DNA from: Streptomyces rubellomurinus
GTDB taxonomy: Bacteria > Actinomycetota > Actinomycetes > Streptomycetales > Streptomycetaceae
Direction: 5' to 3'
Length of the DNA stretch: 53,454 nt
Assembly (NCBI RefSeq): GCF_000961885.1
Contig: NZ_JZKH01000053.1
Coordinates: 1-53,454 of the forward strand
The position numbers and the translations under genes were made by a program. Below are positions 34,426 through 42,113 of this stretch, in pieces; the first letter of the stretch is position 1; each line of letters opens with the position of its first letter. The notes under the pieces were generated by a model. It searched no databases and had not been told where the DNA came from. It saw only the letters and a program-made list of their open reading frames with translations.

Positions 34426-34495
34426 CAGGCCCTCGGCCACGCGCCGACGGCCCAGCCCCCGGACCCAGTCGACCCCCGAAGGCAGGTAACCCCCG

Positions 34496-35401
34496 ATGAC
34501 CACCACCACCGAACGCCCCGCCCCCGCGGCGGCCGCGGCGCCGGCCGCCCGGCCCGCCAAGTTCCGCCCGCGCGGCGAGAGCAGCCCGCTGTCGAAGGCG
34601 CTGTCCCACGGCGTCCTGATCCTGGCCAGCCTGATCGCGCTGTTCCCGATCGGGTGGATCCTCTTCGTCTCGCTCGGCCCGGACAAGACGGATTACCTCC
34701 ACCCCGGCCAGATCCTCGACAAGCTCACGCTGTCGAACTACCAGCACGTGCTCGGCGACACCGACTTCTTCACCTGGTTCGGCAACGCCCTGCTGGTCTC
34801 CGGCATCACCACCGTGTTCGGCGTGCTGCTCGCCGCCACCACCGGGTACGCCGTCTCCCGGATGAAGTTCCCCGGGCACAAGCCGCTGATGTGGTCGCTG
34901 CTGGTCACCCAGATGTTCCCGATCGCGGTGCTCATCGTGCCGATGTACACCATGCTCTCCGAGCTCAACCTGCTGGACAGCTACACCGGCCTGATCCTGG
35001 TCTACTCGACCACCACCGTGCCGTACTGCGCCTGGCTGCTGAAGGGCTACTTCGACACCATCCCGGTGGAGATCGACGAGGCCGGCCGGGTCGACGGGCT
35101 CAGCCCGTTCGGCACCTTCTGGCGGCTGGTGCTGCCGCTCGCCCGTCCGGGCCTGGCGGTCGCCGCGTTCTACTCCTTCCTCACCTACTGGGCCGAGGTG
35201 CCGTTCGCCTCCACCTTCATGCTCAGCTCCGACAAGTACACGCTGGCCGTCGGCCTGCAGACCTTCGTCAGCGAGCACGACGCCCAGTGGAACCTGATGG
35301 CCGCCACGGCCGTGCTGATCGCCATCCCGTCCGCGGCCTTCTTCTACCTGGTGCAGCGCCACCTGGTCACCGGCCTGACCGCCGGTGCCTCCAAGTCCTG
35401 A
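34496..35401 (+). CDS. malG: maltose ABC transporter permease MalG
   Basis: A 301-residue permease with an Ala/Pro-rich cytoplasmic head, six helices and the EAA motif EIDEAGRVDGLSPFGTFWRL (near residue 200). The NALLVSGITTVFGVLLAATTGYAVSRMKF stretch is the usual helix 2-3 pair. The start ATG follows GGCAGGTAACC. It forms the heterodimeric channel with MalF and lies between malF and the alpha-glucosidase gene. Confidence 0.92.
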   Translation: MTTTTERPAPAAAAAPAARPAKFRPRGESSPLSKALSHGVLILASLIALFPIGWILFVSLGPDKTDYLHPGQILDKLTLSNYQHVLGDTDFFTWFGNALLVSGITTVFGVLLAATTGYAVSRMKFPGHKPLMWSLLVTQMFPIAVLIVPMYTMLSELNLLDSYTGLILVYSTTTVPYCAWLLKGYFDTIPVEIDEAGRVDGLSPFGTFWRLVLPLARPGLAVAAFYSFLTYWAEVPFASTFMLSSDKYTLAVGLQTFVSEHDAQWNLMAATAVLIAIPSAAFFYLVQRHLVTGLTAGASKS

Positions 35402-35453
35402 CGCTCCCGCCGTACTTCCAGCGCTCCCCACTAGTCCCCAAGGGATACCGTCC

Positions 35454-37154
35454 ATGACCCAGAACCTGGCCGACACCTCCCGGCCCGCCGCCGACGCCAC
35501 CGCTCACGAGGCGACCGTCAGCGCGTCCAGAGGCTGGTGGCGGGACGCGGTCATCTACCAGGTGTACCCGCGCAGCTTCGCCGACTCCAACGGCGACGGC
35601 ATGGGCGACCTGCCCGGCATCCGCAGCCGCCTGCCCTACCTGCGCGACCTCGGCGTGGACGCCGTCTGGCTCTCGCCGTTCTACGCCTCGCCGCAGGCGG
35701 ACGCCGGCTACGACGTCGCCGACTACCGCGCCGTGGACCCGATGTTCGGCGACCTGACCGACGCCGACGCGCTCATCCGGGACGCCCACCGGCTCGGCCT
35801 GCGGGTCATCGTCGACCTCGTCCCCAACCACTCCTCCGACCGGCACGAGTGGTTCCAGCGCGCCCTGCGCGAGGGCCCCGACTCCCCGCTGCGCGAGCGC
35901 TACCACTTCCGCCCCGGCAAGGGGGTGAGCGGTGAACTCCCGCCCAACGACTGGGAGTCCATCTTCGGCGGCCCGGCCTGGACCCGCACCGAGAACCCGG
36001 ACGGCACCCCCGGCGACTGGTACCTGCACCTGTTCGCCCCCGAGCAGCCCGACTTCAACTGGGACAGCCCGGCCGTCGCCGACGAGTTCCGCTCGATCCT
36101 GCGGTTCTGGCTCGACATGGGCGTGGACGGCTTCCGCATCGACGTCGCCCACGGCCTCGTCAAGGCCCCCGGCCTGCCCGACATCGGCGGCGCCGACCAG
36201 CTCAAGCTGCTCGGCAACGACGTCATGCCCTTCTTCGACCAGGACGGCGTGCACGAGATCTACCGCAGCTGGCGCGCGATCCTCGACGAGTACCCGGGCC
36301 AGCGGATCGGCGTCGCCGAGGCCTGGACCCCGACCGTCCAGCGCACCGCCAACTACGTCCGCCCCGACGAACTGCACCAGGCCTTCAACTTCCAGTACCT
36401 GGGCACCGACTGGGACGCCGCCGCGCTGCGCGAGGTGATCGACCTGTCGCTCGACTCGATGCGCCCGGTCGACGCCCCCACCACCTGGGTGCTGTCCAAC
36501 CACGACGTCACCCGGCACGCCACCCGCTTCGCCAACGAGCCCGGCCTCGGCACCCAGATCCGCACCCCCGGCGACCGTTCGCTGGGTCTGCGCAGGGCGC
36601 GCGCCGCCACCCTGCTGATGCTCGCGCTGCCCGGCTCCGCGTACGTCTACCAGGGCGAGGAGCTCGGCCTGCCGGACGTCACCGACCTGCCGGACGAGGT
36701 CCGCCAGGACCCGTCGTTCTTCCGCCAGGCCGGGCAGGACGGCTACCGCGACGGCTGCCGCGTCCCGATCCCGTGGTCCGGCACCGAGGCCCCGTACGGC
36801 TTCGGACCGGTCGCGGGCGGGCCGTCCTGGCTGCCGCAGCCGGCCGAGTGGGCCGAGCTCAGCGTCGAGGCGCAGACCGGCGACCCGACCTCCACCCTGG
36901 AGCTCTACCGCAGCGCGCTGGCCGTGCGCCGCGCGCAGCCCGACCTCGGCGCCGGCACCGACGTCGAGTGGCTCGACGCCCCCGAGGGCACCCTCGCCTT
37001 CCGCCGCGGATCCTTCGTCTGCACGGTCAACACCACCGGCCAGCCGGTGCGGATACCGGCCCCCGGCCGACTGCTGCTCGGCTCGGCCGACCTCGTGGTG
37101 GACGGCGGCGAGACGGTGCTCGCCCCGGACAGCACCGGCTGGTGGGCGGTCTGA
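35454..37154 (+). CDS. aglA: GH13 alpha-glucosidase
   Basis: A 566-residue glycoside hydrolase family 13 enzyme of oligo-1,6-glucosidase/alpha-glucosidase layout. The catalytic triad is D230 (GFRIDVAHG), E289 (GVAEAW) and D351 (LSNHDVTRH), with H126 in PNHSSDRHEW. No signal peptide, so it hydrolyses imported maltodextrins in the cytosol to glucose. ATG 35454 follows AAGGGATACC; a GTG-like start at 35385 would overlap malG and add a low-complexity head. It sits at the end of the mal operon, directly before malR. Confidence 0.93.
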   Translation: MTQNLADTSRPAADATAHEATVSASRGWWRDAVIYQVYPRSFADSNGDGMGDLPGIRSRLPYLRDLGVDAVWLSPFYASPQADAGYDVADYRAVDPMFGDLTDADALIRDAHRLGLRVIVDLVPNHSSDRHEWFQRALREGPDSPLRERYHFRPGKGVSGELPPNDWESIFGGPAWTRTENPDGTPGDWYLHLFAPEQPDFNWDSPAVADEFRSILRFWLDMGVDGFRIDVAHGLVKAPGLPDIGGADQLKLLGNDVMPFFDQDGVHEIYRSWRAILDEYPGQRIGVAEAWTPTVQRTANYVRPDELHQAFNFQYLGTDWDAAALREVIDLSLDSMRPVDAPTTWVLSNHDVTRHATRFANEPGLGTQIRTPGDRSLGLRRARAATLLMLALPGSAYVYQGEELGLPDVTDLPDEVRQDPSFFRQAGQDGYRDGCRVPIPWSGTEAPYGFGPVAGGPSWLPQPAEWAELSVEAQTGDPTSTLELYRSALAVRRAQPDLGAGTDVEWLDAPEGTLAFRRGSFVCTVNTTGQPVRIPAPGRLLLGSADLVVDGGETVLAPDSTGWWAV

Positions 37155-37179
37155 CGTGGGTGCAATAGGCTCTGGGCCC

Positions 37180-38199
37180 GTGACTACGGCGCGACTCTCA
37201 GACATCGCGGCGCAGGCGGGGGTCAGCGAAGCCACCGTCTCCCGCGTGCTCAACGGCAAGGCGAACGTCTCCGCCGCCACCCGGCAGACCGTGCTGGCGG
37301 CGCTCGACGTGCTCGGCTACGAGCGGCCGACCCGGCTGCGCCAGCGCAGCGCCGGGCTGATCGGGCTGATCACGCCGGAGCTCAGCAACCCGATCTTCCC
37401 GGCGCTGGCGCAGGTGATCGAGCAGGTGCTGAGCCGGCACGGCTACACGCCGGTGCTCTGCACCCAGACGCCGGGCGGCTCCACCGAGGACGAACTGGTC
37501 GAGATGCTGGTCGACCGGGGCGTGGCGGGCATCGTGTTCGTCTCCGGACTGCACGCCGACACCACCGCCGACCACGACCGCTACGCCCGCCTCGCCGGGC
37601 GCGGGGTGCCGTTCGTGCTGATCAACGGCTACAGCGAGCGGATCGACGCGCCGTTCATCTCGCCGGACGACCGGGCCGCGATGTGGATGGCCGTCCAGCA
37701 CCTGGCCGAACTCGGCCACGAGCGGATCGGGTTGGCGGTCGGGCAGAAGCGGTACGTGCCGGTGCTGCGCAAGATCGAGGGCTTCACGGCCGCGCTGCGC
37801 GAGGTGCTGGGGCTCGCCCCGGAGGAGGCCGAAGGGCTCGTCCACCACACGCTGTTCAGCGTGGAGGGCGGGCACGCGGCGGCCGGCGCGCTGCTCGACA
37901 AGGGCTGCACGGCGATCGTCTGCGGCAGCGACATGATGGCGCTCGGGGCGATCCGGGCGGTGCGCCAGCGCGGGCTGTCGGTGCCGCACGACGTGTCGGT
38001 GGTCGGCTTCGACGACTCGCCGCTGATCGCCTTCACCGAGCCGCCGTTGACCACGATCCGCCAGCCGGTCGAGGCGATGGCCACGGCGGCGGTGGACGCT
38101 CTGCTGGAGGAGGTCGGCTCGAACACGGGCCAGCGCGGGGAGTTCATGTTCCAGCCGGAGCTGGTGATGCGCGGGTCCACCGGGGCCCGGACACGCTGA
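37180..38199 (+). CDS. malR: LacI family maltose repressor (MalR/Reg1)
   Basis: A 339-residue LacI-type repressor. The helix-turn-helix (LSDIAAQAGVSEATVSRVLN) and hinge helix precede a periplasmic-binding-like sensor domain ending IRQPVEAMATAAVDALL. The N-terminus TTARLSDIAAQAGVSEATVS is that of streptomycete MalR/Reg1, which represses malEFG and amylase genes and is released by maltose-related inducers. GTG 37180 is chosen over GTG 37156 on that basis. It follows aglA by 25 bases in the same direction. The CTTGCAG-N7-CTGCAAG site before malE is its likely target. Confidence 0.9.
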   Translation: MTTARLSDIAAQAGVSEATVSRVLNGKANVSAATRQTVLAALDVLGYERPTRLRQRSAGLIGLITPELSNPIFPALAQVIEQVLSRHGYTPVLCTQTPGGSTEDELVEMLVDRGVAGIVFVSGLHADTTADHDRYARLAGRGVPFVLINGYSERIDAPFISPDDRAAMWMAVQHLAELGHERIGLAVGQKRYVPVLRKIEGFTAALREVLGLAPEEAEGLVHHTLFSVEGGHAAAGALLDKGCTAIVCGSDMMALGAIRAVRQRGLSVPHDVSVVGFDDSPLIAFTEPPLTTIRQPVEAMATAAVDALLEEVGSNTGQRGEFMFQPELVMRGSTGARTR

Positions 38200-38220
38200 C
38201 GGCGGCGACGAGGTCCAACT

Positions 38221-38258
38221 GACGGGCCCCGGAGAGCGGTTGCTCTCCGGGGCCCGTC
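38221..38258. terminator. strong terminator after malR
   Basis: A perfect 17-bp stem (38221-38237 with 38242-38258) and GGTT loop lies 21 bases after malR. It also faces the end of the minus-strand VapB-like gene. Confidence 0.85.
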
Positions 38259-38316
38259 GTCGTGCGCGGCGGCTCGCGCCCTCCCGGTCCAGCCCTGCCG
38301 GCTCAGCGCTCCCGGC

Positions 38317-38517
38317 TCAGCCCTCCTGTGCGGGCGGACGGTCCATGGTGAGCCGGTGGCCGTCCGCGGCGTCGCCGGTGCGCAACTCGGTGCGCCGGCC
38401 GCGGGCCAGGTAGTCGCGCAGGACCAGCTCGACGGCGTCCTGCGGGTTCTTCGTTCCGGCGAGCATCATCACGTCGATCGCGAGGTTCGCGTCGATGGTG
38501 ACGGTGACCTGGGCCAT
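38317..38517 (-). CDS. VapB-like ribbon-helix-helix protein without an adjacent toxin
   Basis: A 66-residue protein with the layout of type II VapB antitoxins: VTVTIDANLAIDVMMLAGTKNPQDAVELVLRDYL, a short DNA-binding strand followed by two helices, then an acidic, Pro-containing tail. Strong ribosome-binding site GAGGAGGAGG before ATG 38517. No PIN-domain (VapC) gene is next to it on either strand. It may be a solitary regulator derived from an antitoxin, or it may control a distant toxin. Confidence 0.72.
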   Translation of the reverse strand: MAQVTVTIDANLAIDVMMLAGTKNPQDAVELVLRDYLARGRRTELRTGDAADGHRLTMDRPPAQEG

Positions 38518-38652
38518 GGTGCCTCCTCCTCGGGTGCAGAGCAGCAGCATGCCCGTTGGGGCTCCGATCCACCACAGCGGTGATCACCGCGGCACCGGAA
38601 CGCGCCACGACCCCCGGGGAGGAGCGGGCAGGCTCTCCCCGGGGGCCGTGGC

Positions 38653-38708
38653 GGCGAACAGCTGACAGATGATGAAAGTTGAAAGCTGTTATCTGTTATC
38701 TGTTCGCC
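38653..38708. terminator. A/T-rich imperfect inverted repeat related to 18430-18471
   Basis: The left arm 38653-38670 and right arm 38691-38708 (ATCTGTTATCTGTTCGCC) pair with two or three mismatches around a 20-base loop. The right arm matches the right arm at 18454-18470. It lies downstream of the minus-strand Rpf gene, so termination is the simplest role. Confidence 0.6.
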
Positions 38709-38733
38709 GTCGGTGGTCGGTCGTCAGCTGACC

Positions 38734-38775
38734 GGCAGTCGGCAGTCGGCAGTCGGCAGTCGGCAGTCGGCAGTC
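38734..38775. repeat. six perfect copies of the 7-bp unit GGCAGTC
   Basis: A direct tandem array immediately past the stop codon of the Rpf-LysM-NlpC/P60 gene (minus strand). The 7-base period would shift any translation frame, so it is not coding. Confidence 0.9.
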
Positions 38776-38786
38776 GGCCGTCAGCC

Positions 38787-40079
38787 TCAGACGCGGCCGG
38801 CGAAGTCCGGCGCCCAGTTGGCGACGGTCTGCAGGCGCACCCCCACGCTCGGGTTGGCGGCCTCGACGTACTGGCCGCCGCCGATGTAGATCGCGACGTG
38901 GTAGACGCCCGAGTCCTGGCCGTTGTTGGACCAGAACAGCAGGTCGCCCGGCTGCAGGCTGTCCAGCGAGACGTGGGTGCTGGCGGCGGCCTGGTCGGCG
39001 GCGACGCGCGGGACGGAGATGCCCGCGGCGCGCAGCGCGGCCTGGGTCAGGCCGGAGCAGTCCCAGCCGCCGTTGCCGGTGCCGCCGTAGACGTAGGCCT
39101 GGCCGACCTGCGCCTTGGCGAAGGAGATCGCGGCGGCCATGCTGCCGGTGGCGGCCGGGGCCTGGGTCTGCGCCGGGGCGGCGGGCTTGGCGGCCTGGGC
39201 GGTCTGCTTGGGCGCGGTCTGCTCCTGAGCGGTCGGCTTGGCGTTCACGGCACCGCCGTTGGCGGCCTGGCCGGACTGCTGCGAGCGGTTGAACCAGCTG
39301 AAGTCCGAGCCGGACTTGTCGGTGGAGGACTGGCCCGCCGGGGCGGCGGCCTCGTCGCCGAAGGTCAGGTGCTGGCCCGGGTAGATGGTGTCCGGGCCCG
39401 CGGTCAGGGTGGCGCGGTTCAGGTCGTACAGGTGCTGCCAGCCGCCCTGGACGTTGTGCTTGGCGGCGATCGAGGACAGCCAGTCGCCGTCGACGACGGT
39501 GTAGTCGCTGCCGTGGGCCTGGGTCTGGCCCTTCTGCGCCCAGTCGCCCTTGGCCCAGTCGCTCTTGGCGGAGCCGGTCTTGGCGGAGTCGGCGGCGGCC
39601 TGGTCCTGCGCGGCCGCGGCCGGCTTGGCGGCCGGGGCGGCCGGGGCGGGCTTGGCAGCCGGCTTGGCGGCGGTGCCGGCCGAGGTGTCGACGGCGGCCG
39701 GGGTGCCGCCCTTGGTCAGGCCGGCCTGGACGGAGCAGACGGGCCAGGCGCCGGGGCCCTGCGAGGCGAGGACCTTCTCGGCGACGGCGATCTGCTGGTC
39801 CTTGGTGGCCTGGTTGGCCTGCGGGGCGTAGGCGGTGCCGCCGAAGGCGGCCCAGGTGCTGGAGGTGAACTGCAGGCCGCCGTAGAAGCCGTTGCCGGTG
39901 TTGATGCTCCAGTCGCCGCTGCTCTCGCACTGGGCGACCTTGTCCCAGGTGGCGACGGACGCGGCGGAGGCGGTGCCGGTGGTGAGGCAGGGGATGGTGA
40001 GGCCGATGCCGGCGACGCCGAGGGCGGCGATCACGCGACGGGTGCGGCTGGACAGGCGGGTGCCGTTGGTGGGCAGCAT
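38787..40079 (-). CDS. secreted Rpf-LysM-NlpC/P60 cell-wall hydrolase
   Basis: A 430-residue exported protein. A signal peptide ends near residue 41 (GTASA). Next is an Rpf (resuscitation-promoting factor) domain, about 42-116, with the catalytic Glu in VAQCESSGDW and the GGLQF-x-x-STW signature. Then come an Ala/Pro/Lys linker, a LysM module (YTVVDGDWLSSIAAKH, about 190-240), a second linker, and a C-terminal NlpC/P60 domain (about 315-430) with nucleophile Cys in GGWDCSGLTQ and His in VYHVAIYIGG. It should cut both glycan strands and stem peptides of peptidoglycan. ATG 40079 follows GGGAGAGGA directly after a c-di-AMP riboswitch. It resembles streptomycete RpfA in its controls but carries an extra peptidase domain. 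Confidence 0.9.
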   Translation of the reverse strand: MLPTNGTRLSSRTRRVIAALGVAGIGLTIPCLTTGTASAASVATWDKVAQCESSGDWSINTGNGFYGGLQFTSSTWAAFGGTAYAPQANQATKDQQIAVAEKVLASQGPGAWPVCSVQAGLTKGGTPAAVDTSAGTAAKPAAKPAPAAPAAKPAAAAQDQAAADSAKTGSAKSDWAKGDWAQKGQTQAHGSDYTVVDGDWLSSIAAKHNVQGGWQHLYDLNRATLTAGPDTIYPGQHLTFGDEAAAPAGQSSTDKSGSDFSWFNRSQQSGQAANGGAVNAKPTAQEQTAPKQTAQAAKPAAPAQTQAPAATGSMAAAISFAKAQVGQAYVYGGTGNGGWDCSGLTQAALRAAGISVPRVAADQAAASTHVSLDSLQPGDLLFWSNNGQDSGVYHVAIYIGGGQYVEAANPSVGVRLQTVANWAPDFAGRV

Positions 40080-40097
40080 GAAGACGCGGTCCTCTCC

Positions 40098-40280
40098 CAC
40101 GCCTGCGAGGTGAGCTGTCGGATTCGGGCTGGAGTTGCCCGGCCGCGCGGTGAGCGCGGCTTCACCCCTAGCCCAGAACCGTTCCGGGGAACGGTCCGGG
40201 GCGACTTACCTGTGGGTCCCCCGCTCCTGCCGTGGTGCGTTTTCGCGCTGCCAGGACATCCGACGGCAGGACTCGGCGTT
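40098..40280 (-). promoter_or_regulatory. c-di-AMP (ydaO-type) riboswitch
   Basis: On the minus strand the leader contains the conserved blocks of the ydaO/yuaA class in order: ACGCCGAGTCCTGCC, GCGGGGGACCCACAGGTAAG, GGCTAGGGGTGAAGCC, then CCCGAATCCGACAGCTCACC and TCGCAGGCG. The outer stem pairs CGCC near 40277 with GGCG at 40100-40103. The ribosome-binding site follows at once, so ligand binding could govern termination or translation of the Rpf gene. In Streptomyces this riboswitch class lowers expression of Rpf and other wall hydrolases when c-di-AMP is high. Confidence 0.93.
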
Positions 40281-40318
40281 GCGGATGAACTGGGTCCGTG
40301 TGGTCACGAACGGGGAGC

Positions 40319-40367
40319 ACGTTAAGCAGAATTAAGGGAAATCCGCAAACAGTGTGATGCGCATCAC
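40319..40367 (-). promoter_or_regulatory. promoter and Crp-like site of the Rpf gene
   Basis: On the minus strand, TTGCGG (40343-40348) and TAACGT (40319-40324) are spaced 18 bases as -35 and -10. Just upstream, GTGATGCGCATCAC (40354-40367) is a perfect 14-bp palindrome matching a Crp half-site pair (TGTGA-N6-TCAC). Crp activates rpfA in S. coelicolor, which fits. The transcript would start near 40312, just before the riboswitch. Confidence 0.65.
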
Positions 40368-40622
40368 GGTTTAGCGAAAACCGCCGAATGGCCGGTAATT
40401 CAAGATCCGAAATGATCGTTCTCCGGCAATTCGGCCTCGGGTTTCGATAATTGGCACTGCCTCAGAAAGCGCGTGACGGGGCGTCGGAATGCGCCGGCGC
40501 GCGCGGATGTGCGGCGGAAGCCGTGGGGGAGCGGTCGAAAACCGGGCGCCGAGGCATTCATCCATAAAGCGCTCAGAACGGACATAACACTTCATTGCCC
40601 GAATGACTCGCCGCCCGCGCGG

Positions 40623-40693
40623 GAAGCCGAAGGAAGCCCGCACGAAGCCGGCAGGAAGCCCACGGGAAGCCCACGGGAAGCCGGCGGGAAGCC
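40623..40693. repeat. 11-bp tandem repeat (GAAGCC core)
   Basis: Seven copies of a GAAGCCCACGG-like unit start at 40623, 40633, 40644, 40655, 40666, 40677 and 40688. The stretch 40368-40622 before it is lower in G+C than its surroundings and shows no convincing gene; a 90-codon minus-strand frame there has no ribosome-binding site or recognisable domain. Confidence 0.75.
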
Positions 40694-40696
40694 GAA

Positions 40697-40726
40697 AGGG
40701 CCCGGAACGCGAACGTTCCGGGCCCT
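40697..40726 (-). terminator. hairpin terminator after the CbiX-like gene
   Basis: A perfect 13-bp stem (40697-40709 with 40714-40726) with CGAA loop, 64 bases beyond the stop of the minus-strand CbiX-like gene. Confidence 0.75.
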
Positions 40727-40789
40727 CGGGGCACGACGGTCGTGCGGGTTCTACCGGCAGTGCGGGCAGGTGCGGACGGGCGGGGCCCG

Positions 40790-41734
40790 TCAGGCCTCCA
40801 CGGGCCCCTGGGCGGCCGCGTGGGCGCCGCGGGAGCCCTCCCCGGCCTCGGCGGCGGCAGCGGCCTCGGCCCGGGCGAGCTCCTCCGGCGACGGCGCGGG
40901 CAGCGCGGCCAGGTAGGTGGACGCGATCAGCTGCGCCACCGCCGGGTACGCGCCGAGCGGCGCCGCGGACGGGCAGCCGGTCTCCTCGGCGGCCGTGGCG
41001 AGCAGCTCGGAGTCGGCCTCGGGGCCGATCACCAGCGGGGCCAGCGCCGGGCGCAGCGAGCCGGTCTCCTTGAGGTGGTCGACGGCCGCGGCCACCGAGC
41101 CGGGCACGTCGAGCGCGGCGGCGACGACCGGGACGGCCAGCCGGGCGGCGAGCAGCACGCCGGTGATGCCGGCCGCGGCGGCCGCGTCCTCGCCGCCCGC
41201 GGTGGTGAGGACGACGCCGTCCGCGGCGGTGGCGATGGCGAACAGCCGGGCGCGGTCGGCGCGGGCCAGTCCAGCCTCGGACAGCCGCACGTGCACGCCC
41301 TCGGCGAGCAGCGGGTGCGGGCCGAGCGCGTCCGTGACGGTCGCGCCGTACTCGGCGGCGAGGGCGTGAAGCCCGGTCAGGAAGTCGTGCGGACCGGAGA
41401 CCAGCGGCACCACGACGGGCGCCGGCAGGCCGGCCTCGGCGGTCGCGGCCAGGAGTTCGGCGAGGGTGCGGTCCTCGCCGCCCTCGCCCTCGGCGCCGTC
41501 ACCGGCGAGGTAGCCGGCCGCGGCCTGGACGCCGTTCTGCTCGCTGCGGACGATCGACAGCAGTTCCTCGACGACCGAGCGGGACTCGGGCCCGGCGGTC
41601 GCGGGCACGGCCAGCACCAGCGCCGGGGCTCCGGTCGGAATCTCGGGGCGCTCGGGACGGCGATGGCGCCCCCGCGCACGGGAGCCTGGAGTGCGGACGG
41701 GCAGTGGCGCGCCCGGAATGGCTGCGGTGCTCAT
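40790..41734 (-). CDS. CbiX/sirohydrochlorin chelatase-like protein lacking catalytic histidines
   Basis: A 314-residue protein with two CbiX-type half-domains. The order of strands and helices follows sirohydrochlorin chelatases: ALVLAVPATAGPESRSVVEEL, VVVPLVSGPHDFLTGLHALA, DALGPHPLLAEGVHVRL, then a second copy beginning DGVVLTTAGGED. In true chelatases the first strand ends H-G-S; here it reads VPATAG with P44 in place of the metal-binding histidine, and TTAGG in the second half. Chelatase activity is therefore doubtful. The head is Arg/Pro-rich and the tail Ala/Glu-rich. ATG 41734 is the first start. No sulfite reductase or sirohaem gene adjoins it. Confidence 0.7.
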   Translation of the reverse strand: MSTAAIPGAPLPVRTPGSRARGRHRRPERPEIPTGAPALVLAVPATAGPESRSVVEELLSIVRSEQNGVQAAAGYLAGDGAEGEGGEDRTLAELLAATAEAGLPAPVVVPLVSGPHDFLTGLHALAAEYGATVTDALGPHPLLAEGVHVRLSEAGLARADRARLFAIATAADGVVLTTAGGEDAAAAAGITGVLLAARLAVPVVAAALDVPGSVAAAVDHLKETGSLRPALAPLVIGPEADSELLATAAEETGCPSAAPLGAYPAVAQLIASTYLAALPAPSPEELARAEAAAAAEAGEGSRGAHAAAQGPVEA

Positions 41735-42113
41735 GCCGGAGATCGTAGGACATCGCCCCGTCAGGCCTGCAGTCGGCTGCCGGACGGGTTTCGCGTGCGC
41801 CCGGTGCCGAGCTCGTGCGCCACCCCCGGCGGGTTCGGGAGTTTTCCTGGCAATCCGGACGAAACCGTCCCCAGCGCCCCGGCCCCGGGTCGTAGCCGGC
41901 CGGAGGGTGATGACGCGGCGCGAGGGGCCCGGCGTTGCAGCCGTGGCGAGTGAGATGTCTCACAGGCCCGGACGGGTTTGACGGAGGGTCACGGGGGTGC
42001 GACTCCCGGCATTCGAAGATCAACATTCAGCGGAGGGCCGCTCACGGCCGGTCATCGGGGCGCTGTCGATTCAGTGGAGTTTGTCCGTTTACATACCGTC
42101 AGGAGAAGGGTCC

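Noticed and set aside
40371..40643. 90-codon minus-strand frame in a lower-G+C stretch upstream of the Rpf gene
   Set aside because: No ribosome-binding site or family match, and codon use is unlike its neighbours; it overlaps the tandem repeat.
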